The position numbers were made by a program, and so were the translations under genes. The notes below the pieces were generated by a model, which saw nothing but the letters and a program-made list of their open reading frames with translations, did not search any database and was not told where the DNA came from. From positions 1 to 64,000 of the forward strand of contig JAXGGA010001081.1 of the NCBI GenBank assembly GCA_038373865.1: a stretch of 64,000 bases of DNA, read 5' to 3'. Below are positions 45,328 to 57,557 of this stretch, one piece after another; position 1 is the stretch's first letter; the number at the start of each line of letters is the position of its first letter. The stretch is from Uloborus plumipes (lineage: Eukaryota > Arthropoda > Arachnida > Araneae > Uloboridae).

Positions 45328-46445
45328 TATAAATAAGCTAAAAAATCAAATTTTATTATAAAAAAGAATTTCTTGGAAATAAAAATGAGCGATAAGGTTT
45401 TTAGATAATATACATTATGAGATTACCAAATCCAAGCTAATAAAACATTTGTTTTGTTTAGAAAAACCACCACAACTTCAACTTTTTCAGCACACAACTC
45501 TGCTGCTTGCTTTTCTTTAATTAGTTGCAGGAAATTTAATTTCTTGATCAGAAATTCAAATTTAGCATGCTAGTTATTATCTAGTTATTCAGCGAAGTTA
45601 TGAGAAATTGAAGCACCAAAAAAATAAATAAATTAAATAATAACAATTAACTTAATTTCTGCAGTGTCAATTTTTCTTATTTTACTAACTTCTATTGTCA
45701 GGTCATACAAACCACAAATGATGCAGTTGTACTAAAACTCATTGCTATTCATTTTTTACGAACAAAAATATTCAATATATGGCTAAAACCTATGATTTTT
45801 GCTTTTTAATAATTCTGAAACGTGAGAGTTAGTTCGGTAACATATTCGCTGTTTTTCAATGTTATCGCTCTGACTGTTACCGATCTGACAAACCGACAAA
45901 GTTTTTTTTTTTAATTTCCGCGTCGATCGAGCTAAACCAAAATCAAACACGTGGTTTTTTCACTTGTAATAAAGGACTATACTTAGATATAAAATAACTT
46001 TTAAAATAATAAAAACTGCGCATTTTAGCTCGTGTTACCGATCTGATGACTTAAATGACACACATTTTATAAATCACTTTAAAATATCTTACCTGCAATT
46101 TTAGATGCAGAAATGCAAATTTTTATTTACGATGCGATAAAACATCACACCAGGTACTCAGTATCACGTGGTATCGGTGTAGGAAATGATTATGGGAGCT
46201 TAAATATAGATCGGAAGTTATTGTTACCACTCTGACGCGGAACTGAGGGACACGCGTATTTCGCATTCCCTAGAAAATCAGAAATCGATTAAAACAAAAA
46301 TGAAGTAAAATATTAACAAAGGGGTAAAAATAGAATCGTTTTTTGTACAAGTGCGTTTTTTTTTGGGAAATTAGAAAGTGCGCTTAAGCTGTTTGCATGT
46401 TAAGCTTTGCTACTGGGGACACGTTACCGATCTGATTTTTGATGT

Positions 46446-46757
46446 ATAAAACAAATATTTTCTAAAGAAAAAATTTTTTTTTTCTTATATTATTAGATGA
46501 AATGAAAGCAAAACCTTATCTTCTTTCTGGGGAAAATTATTTTTTTAACTAGTTATTGAAATACTAGTGAAAACTCGCTTGGGACTCAAATTGACACTTT
46601 TCTAAATATTAGCTCATATACTCGACAGTCCCACTGCTTGATAAAATCTCACTAGTTCTGAGTCAAATTGATTTGATTGGATTAGTTTTAAAACCACGCG
46701 GATATCATCGAATTTATTTTGATTGATGATGATTTAATGGTTTATTCAAACTAACTA
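46446..46757. other. Stretch without a recognised gene
   Basis: AT-rich spacer with no feature found. Confidence 0.5.
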
Positions 46758-46870
46758 CTCTAAAAAATGGATGCTGTTTTCACAGTACTATACAGCTAAT
46801 TTTTTGTAGCGAACTGTAAAAATTGCTGCCAGTATTATACTGTAAAAACAACAGTTCGTTTTTTGAAGTG
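46758..46870. mobile_element. TTTTACAG-repeat MITE (copy 5, short)
   Basis: TA on both sides (46756-46757, 46871-46872). Only 113 bp: ends plus GCTGCCAGTATTATACTGT, lacking most of the internal repeats, so a deleted copy. Confidence 0.65.
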
Positions 46871-46872
46871 TA

Positions 46873-48258
46873 TGAAGTGTGTTGTAAAAAAATGAGCAAT
46901 TTTTGTAAAATAATTTTGATTTTAAAAAATCGCAGCGAGAGGATTAATACAACACCTTGCCACACTGGCACGCGTGCAGCGGGTTGATCACCGATGATTT
47001 AGGGAGAGTCAATCATTTGGGAACCACGACTGACACAATCATTGTAATATCAAATGTTTTTGAGTATATAGTATCACTGAGACAGAAGAAAACGTTAAGA
47101 GCTCAAGTCATTCAAACATAAAAAAAAGGGAATAAAATGAAAAGGAGAAAATTCCGTAGAAAGTGAAAAGCGAAATTGCACATATCTTTTTTATAGTTTT
47201 AGTGTTGTACAAGTGAATCTTCTGCCAAAGCTCAGGCCTATAAGGATATTGTTAAAGAAGTATGAAATTTTGTACCAAAACTCGTTTTTATATAATGTTA
47301 AAAAGTAAATAAATAAATAAAAGGGGAAAAAGATACTTTAATCTGAACAAATGGGGACTTTGTTTACTTTGGCAATAACGAAGGCGGTTGCTTCTCTTCT
47401 TCTTCTATGTCAGGAAAAAAAAATATTGTTACGGTATTTACTAATTCTTTATTTCAAATAGTAGAATATGCCAGTGTTTTGAAGAAAAATAAGTTCCCTT
47501 TGGAACTGAAATTATATTTAGTTTTTAAAAACTTCATAAGCAGCTTCTTTAAAAAAAAAGAAGAGGAAGAAAGAGACACTTATCATTTTATCAGCAATTC
47601 TACCTTTCTTCGCCAGCCTTGTTTAGTTTACATTCAAAAGAAAAAAGTAAACATAAAGCTTTGTATGATTTACCTGCTTGCGAGCTAAAAGTTTAAACAA
47701 TAGTTTTCAAGGGGCAAAAAGGTATATTTTGGCAATATTTCATTACGTCAAATTACTAAATATGGGTAAACAAATAGGAAGTTACTTCCCTCCGAAGAGT
47801 GATACCACGGAGCCGATCAACAGATGTTGGACCATAATTCATTAGACTTTGACCCCGTAATTGCGGTCAGGGGCTTTTCATCTGCCCGGGGGTTAATGAT
47901 AGGGTGGTACCCGTCACCAGAACAAATGTAAACCAAAGAGAAACGCATTCGGCTGAAATTTCACACGAGAACGTCTGCAAGAAAGAAAAACACGAGAAAG
48001 TCTGGAGAAAAGCACATGGTTTTTAAATTATAATGATAAATAATCCGCTATCCTCAGTTGAAAATCAGGATTATCACATTATACAGGTATAGTGGTCGAA
48101 ATTATGGACACTTGGGGGATTTTTTTTTTCTTTTTTTTTTATTTTGTTTACAGAAAATGTTTCACAAAATGCAAATTTATAGAGTATTATATTATATTAA
48201 AAAGAAGTAAATGCTGAATTTAAATCAAAGCATTAAAATTCAGATATTTACAATGCAA
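46873..48258. other. Mostly featureless stretch with one less AT-rich block
   Basis: Bases 47790-47960 (GACTTTGACCCCGTAATTGC, CTGCCCGGGGGTTAATG) stand out from the flanks and may be regulatory. A 93-codon frame at 47407-47688 is low-complexity and unrecognised. Confidence 0.4.
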
Positions 48259-48260
48259 TA

Positions 48261-48727
48261 CACTGTAAAAATTAAATGCTGTTTTTACAGTATAATACAG
48301 CTAATTTTATAGTAATAAATTCTAAAAATTGCTAATTTTACACTAATAAACTGTAAAATTGTTGATTTTACAGAAATAAACTGCAAATTGCCAATTTTAC
48401 AGTAATAAACTGTAAAATTGCTAAATTTACTGTTTAATACTGTACATTTTGCAGTTGTAAATTGGAACTTCTGCTGCCAGTATTATACTGTTGTTTTTAC
48501 TGTATAATACTGCTAATTTTATTGTACTAAACTATAAAATTGCTGATTTAGAGTAATAAACTGCAAAATTGCTGCTTTAGAATAGTAAACTGTAAAATTG
48601 CTGCTTTAGAGTAATAAACTGTAAAATTGCTAATTTTGCAGTTTACTACTGTGCATTTTACAGTTTTAAATTTCAACCTCTGCTGCCAGTATTATAATGT
48701 AAAAACAACTGTTTCTTTTTTACAGTG
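48261..48727. mobile_element. TTTTACAG-repeat MITE (copy 6, longest)
   Basis: TA flanks both sides (48259-48260, 48728-48729); the ends CACTGTAAAAATTAAATG and TTTTTTACAGTG are inverted repeats. Inside are many ~23-30-bp units of the type ACTGTAAAATTGCTAATTT plus TACAGTAATAA. The core GCTGCCAGTATTATACTG occurs near its middle, and a variant near the right end. Confidence 0.85.
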
Positions 48728-48962
48728 TACAAATCAAAATGATAAACGGAAATGAATGCAATTTGATTACATAAGAAACAGACTTCCTTCGGCAGAAAAA
48801 AAAAAGAAAGAAAGAAAAGATTAAAAAAAAAATCTACTTTCAAACTTGTCAGATTCTGCTAGCAGTGACGGTCATTTGATTGGTTCTTAGAACAAGAACA
48901 GTGAATGACCAGGGACATGGCATTTCTAACCATACCTTTCTATAGCTCTGTTGCATAAAGTA

Positions 48963-49715
48963 GAGTACACTTCTAATGTTCGCGGAATTAAGTGTCACGG
49001 GTATCGCTGATAACGAAAATCGCGGATAATCCGAAGAAAGTATATATATATATTCCATGTTCTATACATGTATTCGTTTCTTTTATTAAACATGCTGATC
49101 ATGAAAATTCATTATTATTCCTGGAACACTTTGTATTGGAAAGAAGAAAAAGAATCAAGATCGACTTAGTCGAAATGGTTAAAACTGCAAGATCTCTTTG
49201 ATCTCCCAGAACTATTTTCTAACTGAAATCAACATGTCTAACAGCGTACAGTACACTCTCATTGATCCGCAGAATCGGGTGGCACGGGTATCGTGGATAA
49301 CGAAAATCGCGGATAATCCAAAGAAAGCATAAAATAAGGGGTAAAGAAGATAAAAAAAAGTCTTTTGCTTAAAAATAATTGCATCCCACTTAAAACGTGA
49401 TATGTACAAACAGTGACGATAGGTACAGCGTAAAATATCATTTGTATTTGAGGTTCTCAAGCATATAAAATCTGTAAAGAAGTGGTATTTACGATAACGT
49501 CAAGTTAAAATAATTTATTGGGTGAAGTACACCGCACTCTTGGGAAAGAAATGTCGAAAAAAAATAATAAATAAATAAATAAATAAGTAAATAAAATAAA
49601 TTCATACTCTTTGAAAAAAATCAGTTAATTGCTTTTGTTTCTCTTCCGAGGCCCTCGAGGATAATCCGCCCCACGGACAATCCGTTCGCTGATAATCGAA
49701 AGTTTTCTGTAAGTG
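48963..49715. mobile_element. pogo/Tigger-like terminal segments, nested or rearranged
   Basis: Two similar direct segments start after TA at 48963 (GAGTACACTTCTAATG) and 49249 (CAGTACACTCTCATTG). Both continue through GCACGGGTATCG-like text to AACGAAAATCGCGGATAATCC. An inverted relative ends near 49710 (GGATAATCC...GATAATCGAAAGTTTTCTG). The CAGT start, TA flank and repeated GCGGATAA words are the style of pogo/Tigger ends. No intact transposase was found. Confidence 0.5.
49044..49230 (+). repeat. Dispersed repeat, second copy inverted at 60480-60665
   Basis: The two copies are roughly 85-90% identical by eye. Both keep an open frame with HVFVSFIKHA, ENSLLFLEHFVLERR and VEMVKTAR. The protein matches nothing I recognise, and preservation may be due only to youth. 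Confidence 0.7.
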
Positions 49716-51778
49716 CTTTTTTTTTCTTTTTCAAATATAAGAATTCGTATTTTGCATTGATTTCAGTATTAAATCATATTTGCAACAACACAATCAAGCT
49801 TGGATTTTATGAAACGTAATGTTTTTTTTTTTATAAGCATACAAAGTTAATAGAAAATTAAATGTGTCTACAATTTTGGCCGCCATTGTATATCAACATG
49901 TACAGTCAACTCATACAAGTCATTAGCGTCAATCAGTGGCATGGTCAGAATTTTCTCCTTCGGGAGGGGGGGGGGGAGTTCAAGGGAGAATTCCTTCGAT
50001 GGTGGGAGCATTGGTGTCAATCAGTAGTAAAGCCAGAATTTTCTCATGGAGAGGGTTAGGAAGGACTTCACAGGTATAAATAATAGCATGCTATAGGATT
50101 GAGCTCTTTGTTAGAACTTAAACCTAGGCTTAAAACTGTTTATGAATTGAAAAAAAAGTTAATACCGAAATAAGCTTAAACATGTACAATACTTTTAAAA
50201 AATTGTGCTTCATAACTATACTGATTTTATCGTTTATCAAATGATGCTTTGTGTATATATTTCACTGTTGCCTGATGCAGAATGAAACATATTTTCTTTT
50301 GAAAATGTTTAAGTTGTTTACAGTTTTTGACCTTAAGAATAAGTTTAAGGTGCTCTTAAAATTAGTACAATAGCTGACTATATACAGCTTATAGATTCTG
50401 AGTTAGATTTTATCCTTGAAAACGAAAATTTTTGCTACTGATAAGTTATGCTCGTTACATGCCATAAATGAAAATAAATATTTGTATCAATTAATCTTGG
50501 TTTATTTCATCGCAAGTAAGTTTCAATTTTTTTCAGGTAAGGCGGTAATAATCTCTTTTATAAACAGTTCTTTAAACTACAGAATATTAATATTTTGTCT
50601 TTAATTTATGTAAACAGAAACTTTTACCGACTTTTTTTGAAATATTAAATCCGTCTGTTTTACAAAGGAAGCGAAAAAAGTTGCGAATGGATTTTAATAG
50701 CCTTCTTCAATCTGCGCACACGTTAAAAATGATAAATATCAAAAACTTAAATTAAAAATCTGAATTTTTGTCTTTTTACCACACTAAGTAACTCTCACCT
50801 CTTTCTTTATTTCCCTCATTTTTCTAATTAAAAGTAAAGCAACGCGATATTTTGCAGTCTGAAAGAATCATCCATCTTTATCACCTCAACTCCACTCATT
50901 TTGCAACTTCTTTGTTTCGTTGAAACAATACCGGCCAACTACTTTCTTAATGACTATAACACATAAAAAGGGAAGATTAAAAAAATTAAAAAAAAGAACT
51001 TCCAACTAAACGACCGCTTTAAGAAAACATTTCTCTTCCTAGGATGGCAACAGTTCTTCAAAATTCCCCGCCTACTTCTTATTTTTGAGCCTTAAGGATT
51101 AAAACTCGAATAGTGATAGTGTTAGGAGTCCTATTAAGATCATAATAGCTATAAGCGCCAGAGATGTTCTCGGAAAAAATTAACAGTTAAGGTTTTGGAT
51201 AAGCAAAAAGCCTACCTTTTTAACGGTTCTATTCTTTTGGCGGGAACAATTAATCTTTTATATTCACTAGAGGAGCGGACAAAAAAATGGCGGAATTTTT
51301 GACAAGAAGGGAAGCATAAGATGCTGACAGGCTGCCGATTTTCCGAAAATTAACGATGCCACTAATCAAAAGTGAAAGCTGAGTCTTCTTCATCATCTCC
51401 GACGACAACCGCATGTTTTTACACTTTACCCCCCTTCATCGTCTTGTTTATTTAACATCTTTTTCCACCCCCTTCCCCCCAACGCAACTCATCGTAGCCC
51501 TTATTTCTTATTAAAAAGTGTCATTGGCATTCAATTTTGTTTTGTTGAAATAACACCGATTATGTTCGTTTTCGTTGCGGTAAGGAAATAAGGTAAAGAA
51601 GAAAGTTTGAATTTTTCTGATTTTTATGCCTAGGTAAGTTTAAGCATTAAGCGGGGTGAAAAATAGTTTATTTATTGATAATGTCTTATTGATAACTGTT
51701 GTCAATAATTTTTGTCAGACATGGATAAAGACCTATGTTCGATGGTATGGATATATTAAATAAAATGCAACATGTTTA
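49716..51778. other. Stretch without a recognised gene
   Basis: Contains a short diverged duplication (GTCAATCAGT..CAGAATTTTCTC at 49928 and 50014) and a G-run near 49967. Between 51040 and 51600 the text is less repetitive and could be regulatory, but I see no exon. Confidence 0.45.
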
Positions 51779-51785
51779 CAAATGA

Positions 51786-52032
51786 AAGGGCAAGTGGATA
51801 AAGGTTTTTGATATGTGACAATTTTTGAAACTTACTTTTTACCATGGATGAAGGTGATAAGTCCATCAGTATCATGTGCCCTTAGTCACAGAAACGGTTG
51901 GTAACAAAGAATATGACCCCGTTTTATCCGTTGATAAAAATCCATTTAAAAAAAATAACACAACATTTTTTTGAAAGTTTTTTCTAGAAATTTAAAAAAT
52001 TGTCACATGTCACCTTTATCCACTCGCCCCTT
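51786..52032. mobile_element. Foldback MITE with 7-bp flanking duplication
   Basis: The left arm starts AAGGGCAAGTGGATAAAGG; the right arm, complemented, starts AAGGGGCGAGTGGATAAAGG. CAAATGA flanks both sides (51779-51785, 52033-52039). Arms are about 45 bp. The target-site length would fit hAT-like or other cut-and-paste families; the superfamily is not assigned. Confidence 0.75.
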
Positions 52033-52039
52033 CAAATGA

Positions 52040-52651
52040 TACAAGATTGTATGACTAAGCGTGCAATCAGTTTCAGGGCAGTATTTGGTTACGATAATAC
52101 TTGTTTTAGGCAGATTTGAAGTTATTTTTGTATAAAACATTGATTTCGTTGAAACAAAATTCGGTCAATCGGTGTTACGGTGAGTGTTTTCCTGCAAGAG
52201 AAAAATGCAACAAACGCCCGAAACTACCAAAAAATGGACTTCCTAGTACTCAAATATTGCAACATTAAATTTTAAATTGTTTAAAAAAAAGAAAGAAAAA
52301 GAAACATCTTGATATAGATATATGAGCGATTCTCAGTAAACTGGAAATTTCTTCCACAGAAACTGTCTGGCATATTTTTTTTTTTTTTTTTTTTGACATG
52401 TTCGTTTTATTTCAATACTTGCTCTGGAAATGAATCTATTACTTTGGTTCAAAAGAGGGCCAATCGAAATTCGTTTTTCTGATAAATCATGACAGGGAAG
52501 AAGTCCCCTTCCGTACTGCTAGGCAGCGAACTTTCGCCAGGGGACTGTGTATTTTTACTTATTTGCGTAATATTTGGAAACAAATCATGGAAATAATAAA
52601 TGATATAAAGCAGTGAGTAACAGAAACAAGGGCGAAGGCAGGAACATGAAA
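52040..52651. other. Stretch without a recognised gene
   Basis: A long T-run near 52377-52394; no other structure. Confidence 0.5.
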
Positions 52652-52846
52652 TACACCGCCAACTCGGTTATTTCGATCTATGGAATTCTAATTTTACATT
52701 AGCTACCTTTTTTTTTTTCTTGGCTCTCTTTGCTCTATAAGTGGATTTTTGCCTCCAACTCGGTTACTTTCGTATTCCATGCTGATGAGTGCATAATAAG
52801 CACGAAACTGCAATCCATGGATCGAAATAACCGAGTTGGCGGTGTG
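52652..52846. repeat. Foldback repeat, diverged relative of the 14.7- and 19.9-kb family
   Basis: The terminal arms ACACCGCCAACTCGGTTATT and complement pair for about 30 bp. The right half shares TTTTGCCTCCAACTCGGTTA and ACGAAACTGCA with the 14734-14966 repeat. Confidence 0.75.
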
Positions 52847-54859
52847 TTGCAAATAAATGATATGTTTCGTCGTTAAACTAATTAGCTTTAATAAAATCAC
52901 TTACTAGAGGACTGTTTTCACAACGATGGGCCCTCGAAGAGGCATTCTTTCATCACAAATGTGGCCCTGACACTAAACAAAGTGGCGTTTCAGCACCGTT
53001 CTCAGTAATTTCGCACATTTTCACACTGATTGCGTTAAACTTCATGCTAAAAAACATTTGCAAGAGTAACAAATTTTTTCTATTGCAGCTTTGAATTTGT
53101 AGCAGGGGACTGTTTTAAAAAACTCCGGACAGCACTTACATAACAATATTAAGTTTTAGAAATGCGTAACCGAATTTTATTTCATAAAAAAATATAGTTG
53201 CATTATTCAATTTTTAAATATTAATTGCCAAATTCATGCATTGGTAATAGGTTTTTCTTTAATATTACCTTTAAACTGTTAGGGTATAGGATGGGGACAG
53301 CCAAGGGACTGTGTTTTTAGAACTTCGATAGTTTCTAGAAAAAAACAAATACGTTGATTGGGCTCCAAACACAATTGCGTTGTAAAGTTTTAGTGCATTA
53401 TTTGAATTAAGAGAGATAATTACTTCATTACATTTTATTATTCTCAAAATACTCAGTCCGAACAGACAATTACGAATTTACAGAGAAATGCCTATATATG
53501 CTTTTGTTAACTCCCGTTAATTTAAAAAACACAGACCAGGTTCAGAAAGAACTTTTCAGTGCTTTCGGTGGACAATCATAGAGCGAAATTCATGTGAAAC
53601 GTTGCATCTACAAAAGTGCCGAATTGCCGCTTTTGCGCGAACAACGTTTCACAAAAATCCGAAAACCAAAATGCCTGTGCAACGTACTTTTGAAAATGCA
53701 GCGTTTCATCTGAATTCCGTCTTAGTTATTACAAGAATTCCGTCTTAGTTATTACAATCTTCAATGTGGCAATGGGAATGTACCACAGTTGCCAGAAATG
53801 TTTCTTGCACTCCATGACGTATACTTCTTAAGGAAATTCTGGCAACTTTGATAATTTTGAAATATGGCGGGCGTTGTTATGACTGATGATTTCAGACTTG
53901 TCATTTACTGAAGAATCAGCAATTTGAAATTTCCGAGATTCTTTGCGAAGATACTTTATTGTGTGAAGAAGGATTGATGTAGATATCTTCATACAGAGGT
54001 AGTTCATTTACGATTGAATGATTTGCTTAAATTGGACATGAGAGGTGAAGACGATTGCAGTCTGAACGCAATTAATTATATTTGTTTAAACGATTATTGA
54101 GCTTTCTTTACGGGTGAGTACACAGATTTTTCTCTCTTTTTAGCTAAATATTTATTTTAACGAATTAATTGTTACGCTTTCAACAATTTGTTTTTTCTGA
54201 ATGTTTGCTATTAGGTTATGGATGTTTTGAATTTATTGTAAGGCTAATAATTGTAAAAAATGTTAGAGAAAATGCTCAATTATTGTAAAGAAATTCTTCT
54301 ACAGTTTTTTTTCAACTTATGACCTCATTTATATCCATAAAATAGCTTAAGATTGCCTAAGTGTATTAGGGGCTGTTTGGGTTAATATAATGGGAATAAA
54401 TGATAACCCTCACTAGTGATGAGTTTTGAAACTCAACTATACTGTTGAGGAAAAACTGGGTAACATGTAAGTATCAGTGAATTGTGTAAGTTAATGCAAT
54501 TTTACCTACCTAAGTTTCTATTGTTTATTTCAAAATAAATTTCATTACTTTAAACCTGTTTTGTGTCAAGATGATTTGTGCTTAGCTAATAAAATGCATG
54601 GAAGTTTATCAATTTGTAAATTGCTGAATTCGTTTTCAGAGGAAAACCTAAAGTCAGTAACCTCGATCTTCAACTTCTTGGTAAGTTATAATGTATTTAA
54701 AGGGGGAAAAATGCATTTGCAATGTTCGAAAAATTAAATTCTGATTGTGCAACTGAAATTCATTTGGACCTTTTAACAACAGACGAAGATATCGGATCCA
54801 AACGATGAAACCGATTCAGTAATTACTGGAAATGATTTCTCCAACTTTTAATGATGTAA
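52847..54859. other. Stretch without a recognised gene
   Basis: Small structures only: an imperfect inverted repeat at about 53583-53730 (GAAATTCATGTGAAACGTTGC and complement-like text) and a 24-bp tandem duplication AGAATTCCGTCTTAGTTATT at about 53712-53757. No exon supported. Confidence 0.45.
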
Positions 54860-55200
54860 ATATCGATAAAGTGATTAGAAATCGCGCGGATAACACGAGT
54901 TAATCGTTGCGAGAAACCCACCAAAAGATCAAACACCGAATTTCGGGCGTTTAAAAAGATTTTAAACGAGTGGGGAAGGAGGGAAAAAAAATAACTTTCC
55001 AGATCTCGCTCGAACAGATCGAGAAATACTTGTTGGAAGGGTGAAATGAAGTAGTGCGGTGAATCTTTGCGATTGGAAGAACTACTTCAAAACTCTTTTA
55101 ATTAAAGAGGAAAAAGGTTCGCATTCCAGAGAAAGTATCGAACAATCCGACCCGCCTTTTCTTGTTTTACGCGCAATGGAACATTGGCTTTGAATTCTGA
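54860..55200. promoter_or_regulatory. Candidate regulatory block
   Basis: A less AT-rich, non-repetitive segment with TATCGATAA, AAATCGCGCGGATAACACG, TTAATCG and TTTTAATTAAAG words that resemble homeodomain and GATA-type sites. There is no open frame. The functional claim is inference from composition only. Confidence 0.3.
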
Positions 55201-56539
55201 GTTTATTATTTGGAAAGAAACTTGGAGATAAAGTGGTGTGGAAATGTTACGTTTTGGAAAAGATGTACATTGAAATTCAGTTAGTTTGCTTCTAGTTTAA
55301 TTTTCCAATGAAGTTTCGAATAACTTCGTCGTTTTGTAGTTGGGAAATTCTCTAGAAAAGGGTTATTTTGCATCCCGAACTTTTGAAATTTTGAACTTTG
55401 CAAAGGGGTACACTTTGGCTTTTTTTCTAAATTTCTTATTTTTTATTTATTTTTTAATAAAAAGAGAAGATATGTAGTTTCGTTGCGCTGCAAAAGAATT
55501 GTTAAACTGCAATATCTTTAAAAAGTATGCTTGAACCATACTGAAGCATATTTTTTAAAGATATTGCTGACGAGTATCGTCATCTCATTAGAAATTCAGC
55601 TTGAAAATTAATAGTTTCATAACTCTGCTAGCTCGAATTAACGCCATGACTGAAAGGACTCGGATTTTTGATAGTGAAATCAGGGTCACTGTTTTCTTTC
55701 TGTATTGCATTGACAATGTCCATCAAGTACTTTTACTCGTTTTTTAAATTCGTTTTTTAAGCTTCGATACCTTCCACCCAGTTCTTGCAACGTTAACAAG
55801 TTAACTTTTCAAAAACAAGTCTAAGGGTTTACTAGTGATTTAATAAGTAAACCTACACTCCAATGTTTTAAGGGTTATAAAACTGGTTAGTGAGACGGGT
55901 AGGTTGCTATTGAAAGAAGAGACAAGATATGAATTTAAATGAAATATTTTATGCTCTCAATCATCCATGCCAAAACTGAGTCATGAGTCTAACTTCAAAC
56001 TTTGATTCAAAAGGAGAAACCTGTCTAATATTAGATAGTTATTGCACACAATTAATGTGTTGAAAATATGTGAATAATGATGGTGCGTTCTGGGCTGTTA
56101 ATGTAACGAAATATAATTGCATTTACAACTAAAAGCCCAACTTTGCCCATTTATTGCAAAAATTAATATCTGGACTACAAAAGAAAACTATTGCTAAGTG
56201 CAAAAAATTGTAAAAAAAAGTCAGCTCTTGGTTAATTTCACGGAACTTTACGCTCTTAATACTGCAAAGAATGTAAATAACGCTGAAGATACATCAAAAG
56301 TGTTAAAAGACAGTATTTTAATGGTATTGGAACAAAAATGATAATTATTTGTATTTTCAAATTTTTTTTTAGAAAATTGATATTTGTTTCCTATTTTTAG
56401 AGAAACCAAAGCCCTGGTAAAGGAATTGTTCAATTTTGACAATGTGTGTTGTACTTACATATGCACAGCTTTTGGCGGGTGTTACAAATCAAGATTCCAA
56501 TTTTTTTTTTTCGATCCACCCTAATGCGCAGTTTTGACA
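55201..56539. other. AT-rich stretch without a recognised gene
   Basis: No exon or element end seen. Confidence 0.5.
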
Positions 56540-56770
56540 GTGTAGTGGAGCATCCATTACGCAGCCAAACTAGAAACAACAAATTCGCCGCAAAAGTAAA
56601 GCGCGGCAAAAACCTCGCGGATGACAAATATCCGCGGCGACACATTTCTCCGCTTTTTGCAGAGCTCCTCAAAAATGCCGCGAAAACATTTATCTACCGA
56701 GCAGATGACGACATAAAAAACTTATATTTAATTCCGTAAAACTCGTCGACGGTCACGTCTGTTAGCCACG
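56540..56770. other. Less AT-rich block, possible exon or regulatory DNA
   Basis: Several CpG-containing words (AAAGCGCGGCAAAAACCTCG, ATCCGCGGCGACA, CTCGTCGACGGTCACG). A 97-codon plus frame (56446-56739) and an 80-codon minus frame (56430-56672) are both open and unrecognised. Confidence 0.3.
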
Positions 56771-57270
56771 AGTTGAAAGGATAATTGATGACTGTATATT
56801 AATTATTCATCTAACGAGCATTGTTTCTTCCTGCTCGATCCCCCCGTTCACTGCGTTCCGATTCGAAATATTTTTAAACGGTGGCTTGTTTTTTGGGTGA
56901 GGGTGTCCTTTCTCGAGAAAAATATGAAATGAAGAATTCATAATTATCTTCGTTATGGCATTATTTAATCTGCTGCGAATTCTTGAGATTTTTTTGGTTC
57001 CTCCTGTGGAACTTGAGGAAGAGTACTCAATTACGTGGTTTAATAGAGAAGACACGTAATACAATAGAATAACGGAGTTAGAACTTTTTATGATATGAGG
57101 ATATTAGAGAAATCGTGCCGTTTAACCATTCCGACGTTATTCGTTCGAGTTCATTTAGTTCTTGTACTTTTTTCTCCATAATATTAAAGAGAATATACTC
57201 ACAATAATTTGAGGCGAAGTGAAATAGTAAAATATTTTACTCTGATTGCGATGTCACTTATCTGGAAATA

Positions 57271-57508
57271 CAGGGTGTCCGGAAAGTTTTCCCCTGATTA
57301 CATGAATTGATAACTCAGGGTAGAAGTAAGATACAAATATGAAACTGGTGTCTAATTGTCATTAAATCATCAAAGTTTTTTTCACACATTAGCAAACTTC
57401 CACATGAGCACCCCTGGAAGCACGTAGCACAATATTTCATATCTGTATCTCACTTCTAACCTGAGTTATCAATTTATGTGATCAGGGAAAGACTTTTCGG
57501 CCACACTG
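57271..57508. mobile_element. TA-flanked MITE with CAGGGTGTCC end
   Basis: The left arm starts CAGGGTGTCCGGAAAGTTTT; the right arm (complement CAGTGTGGCCGAAAAGTC) pairs with it for roughly 70-90 bp. TA flanks both sides (57269-57270, 57509-57510). The interior (about 57360-57420) is unpaired. It is 238 bp and non-coding. Confidence 0.85.
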
Positions 57509-57557
57509 TATTATAACTATGGGTTCTATAATAATCATAGTTACATGGGTTCATATA

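Larger units (their letters stand above)
43533..46445. repeat. Dispersed 13-bp motif GTTACCGATCTGA, seven occurrences
   Basis: GTTACAGATCTGA at 43533 and 43551; GTTATCGCTCTGA at 45861; GTTACCGATCTGA at 45876, 46034 and 46433; GTTACCACTCTGA at 46223. All are in the same orientation. The Helitron at 43675-45327 separates the first two from the rest. They may be subterminal protein-binding repeats of an older transposon whose ends I could not place (inference). Confidence 0.7.
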
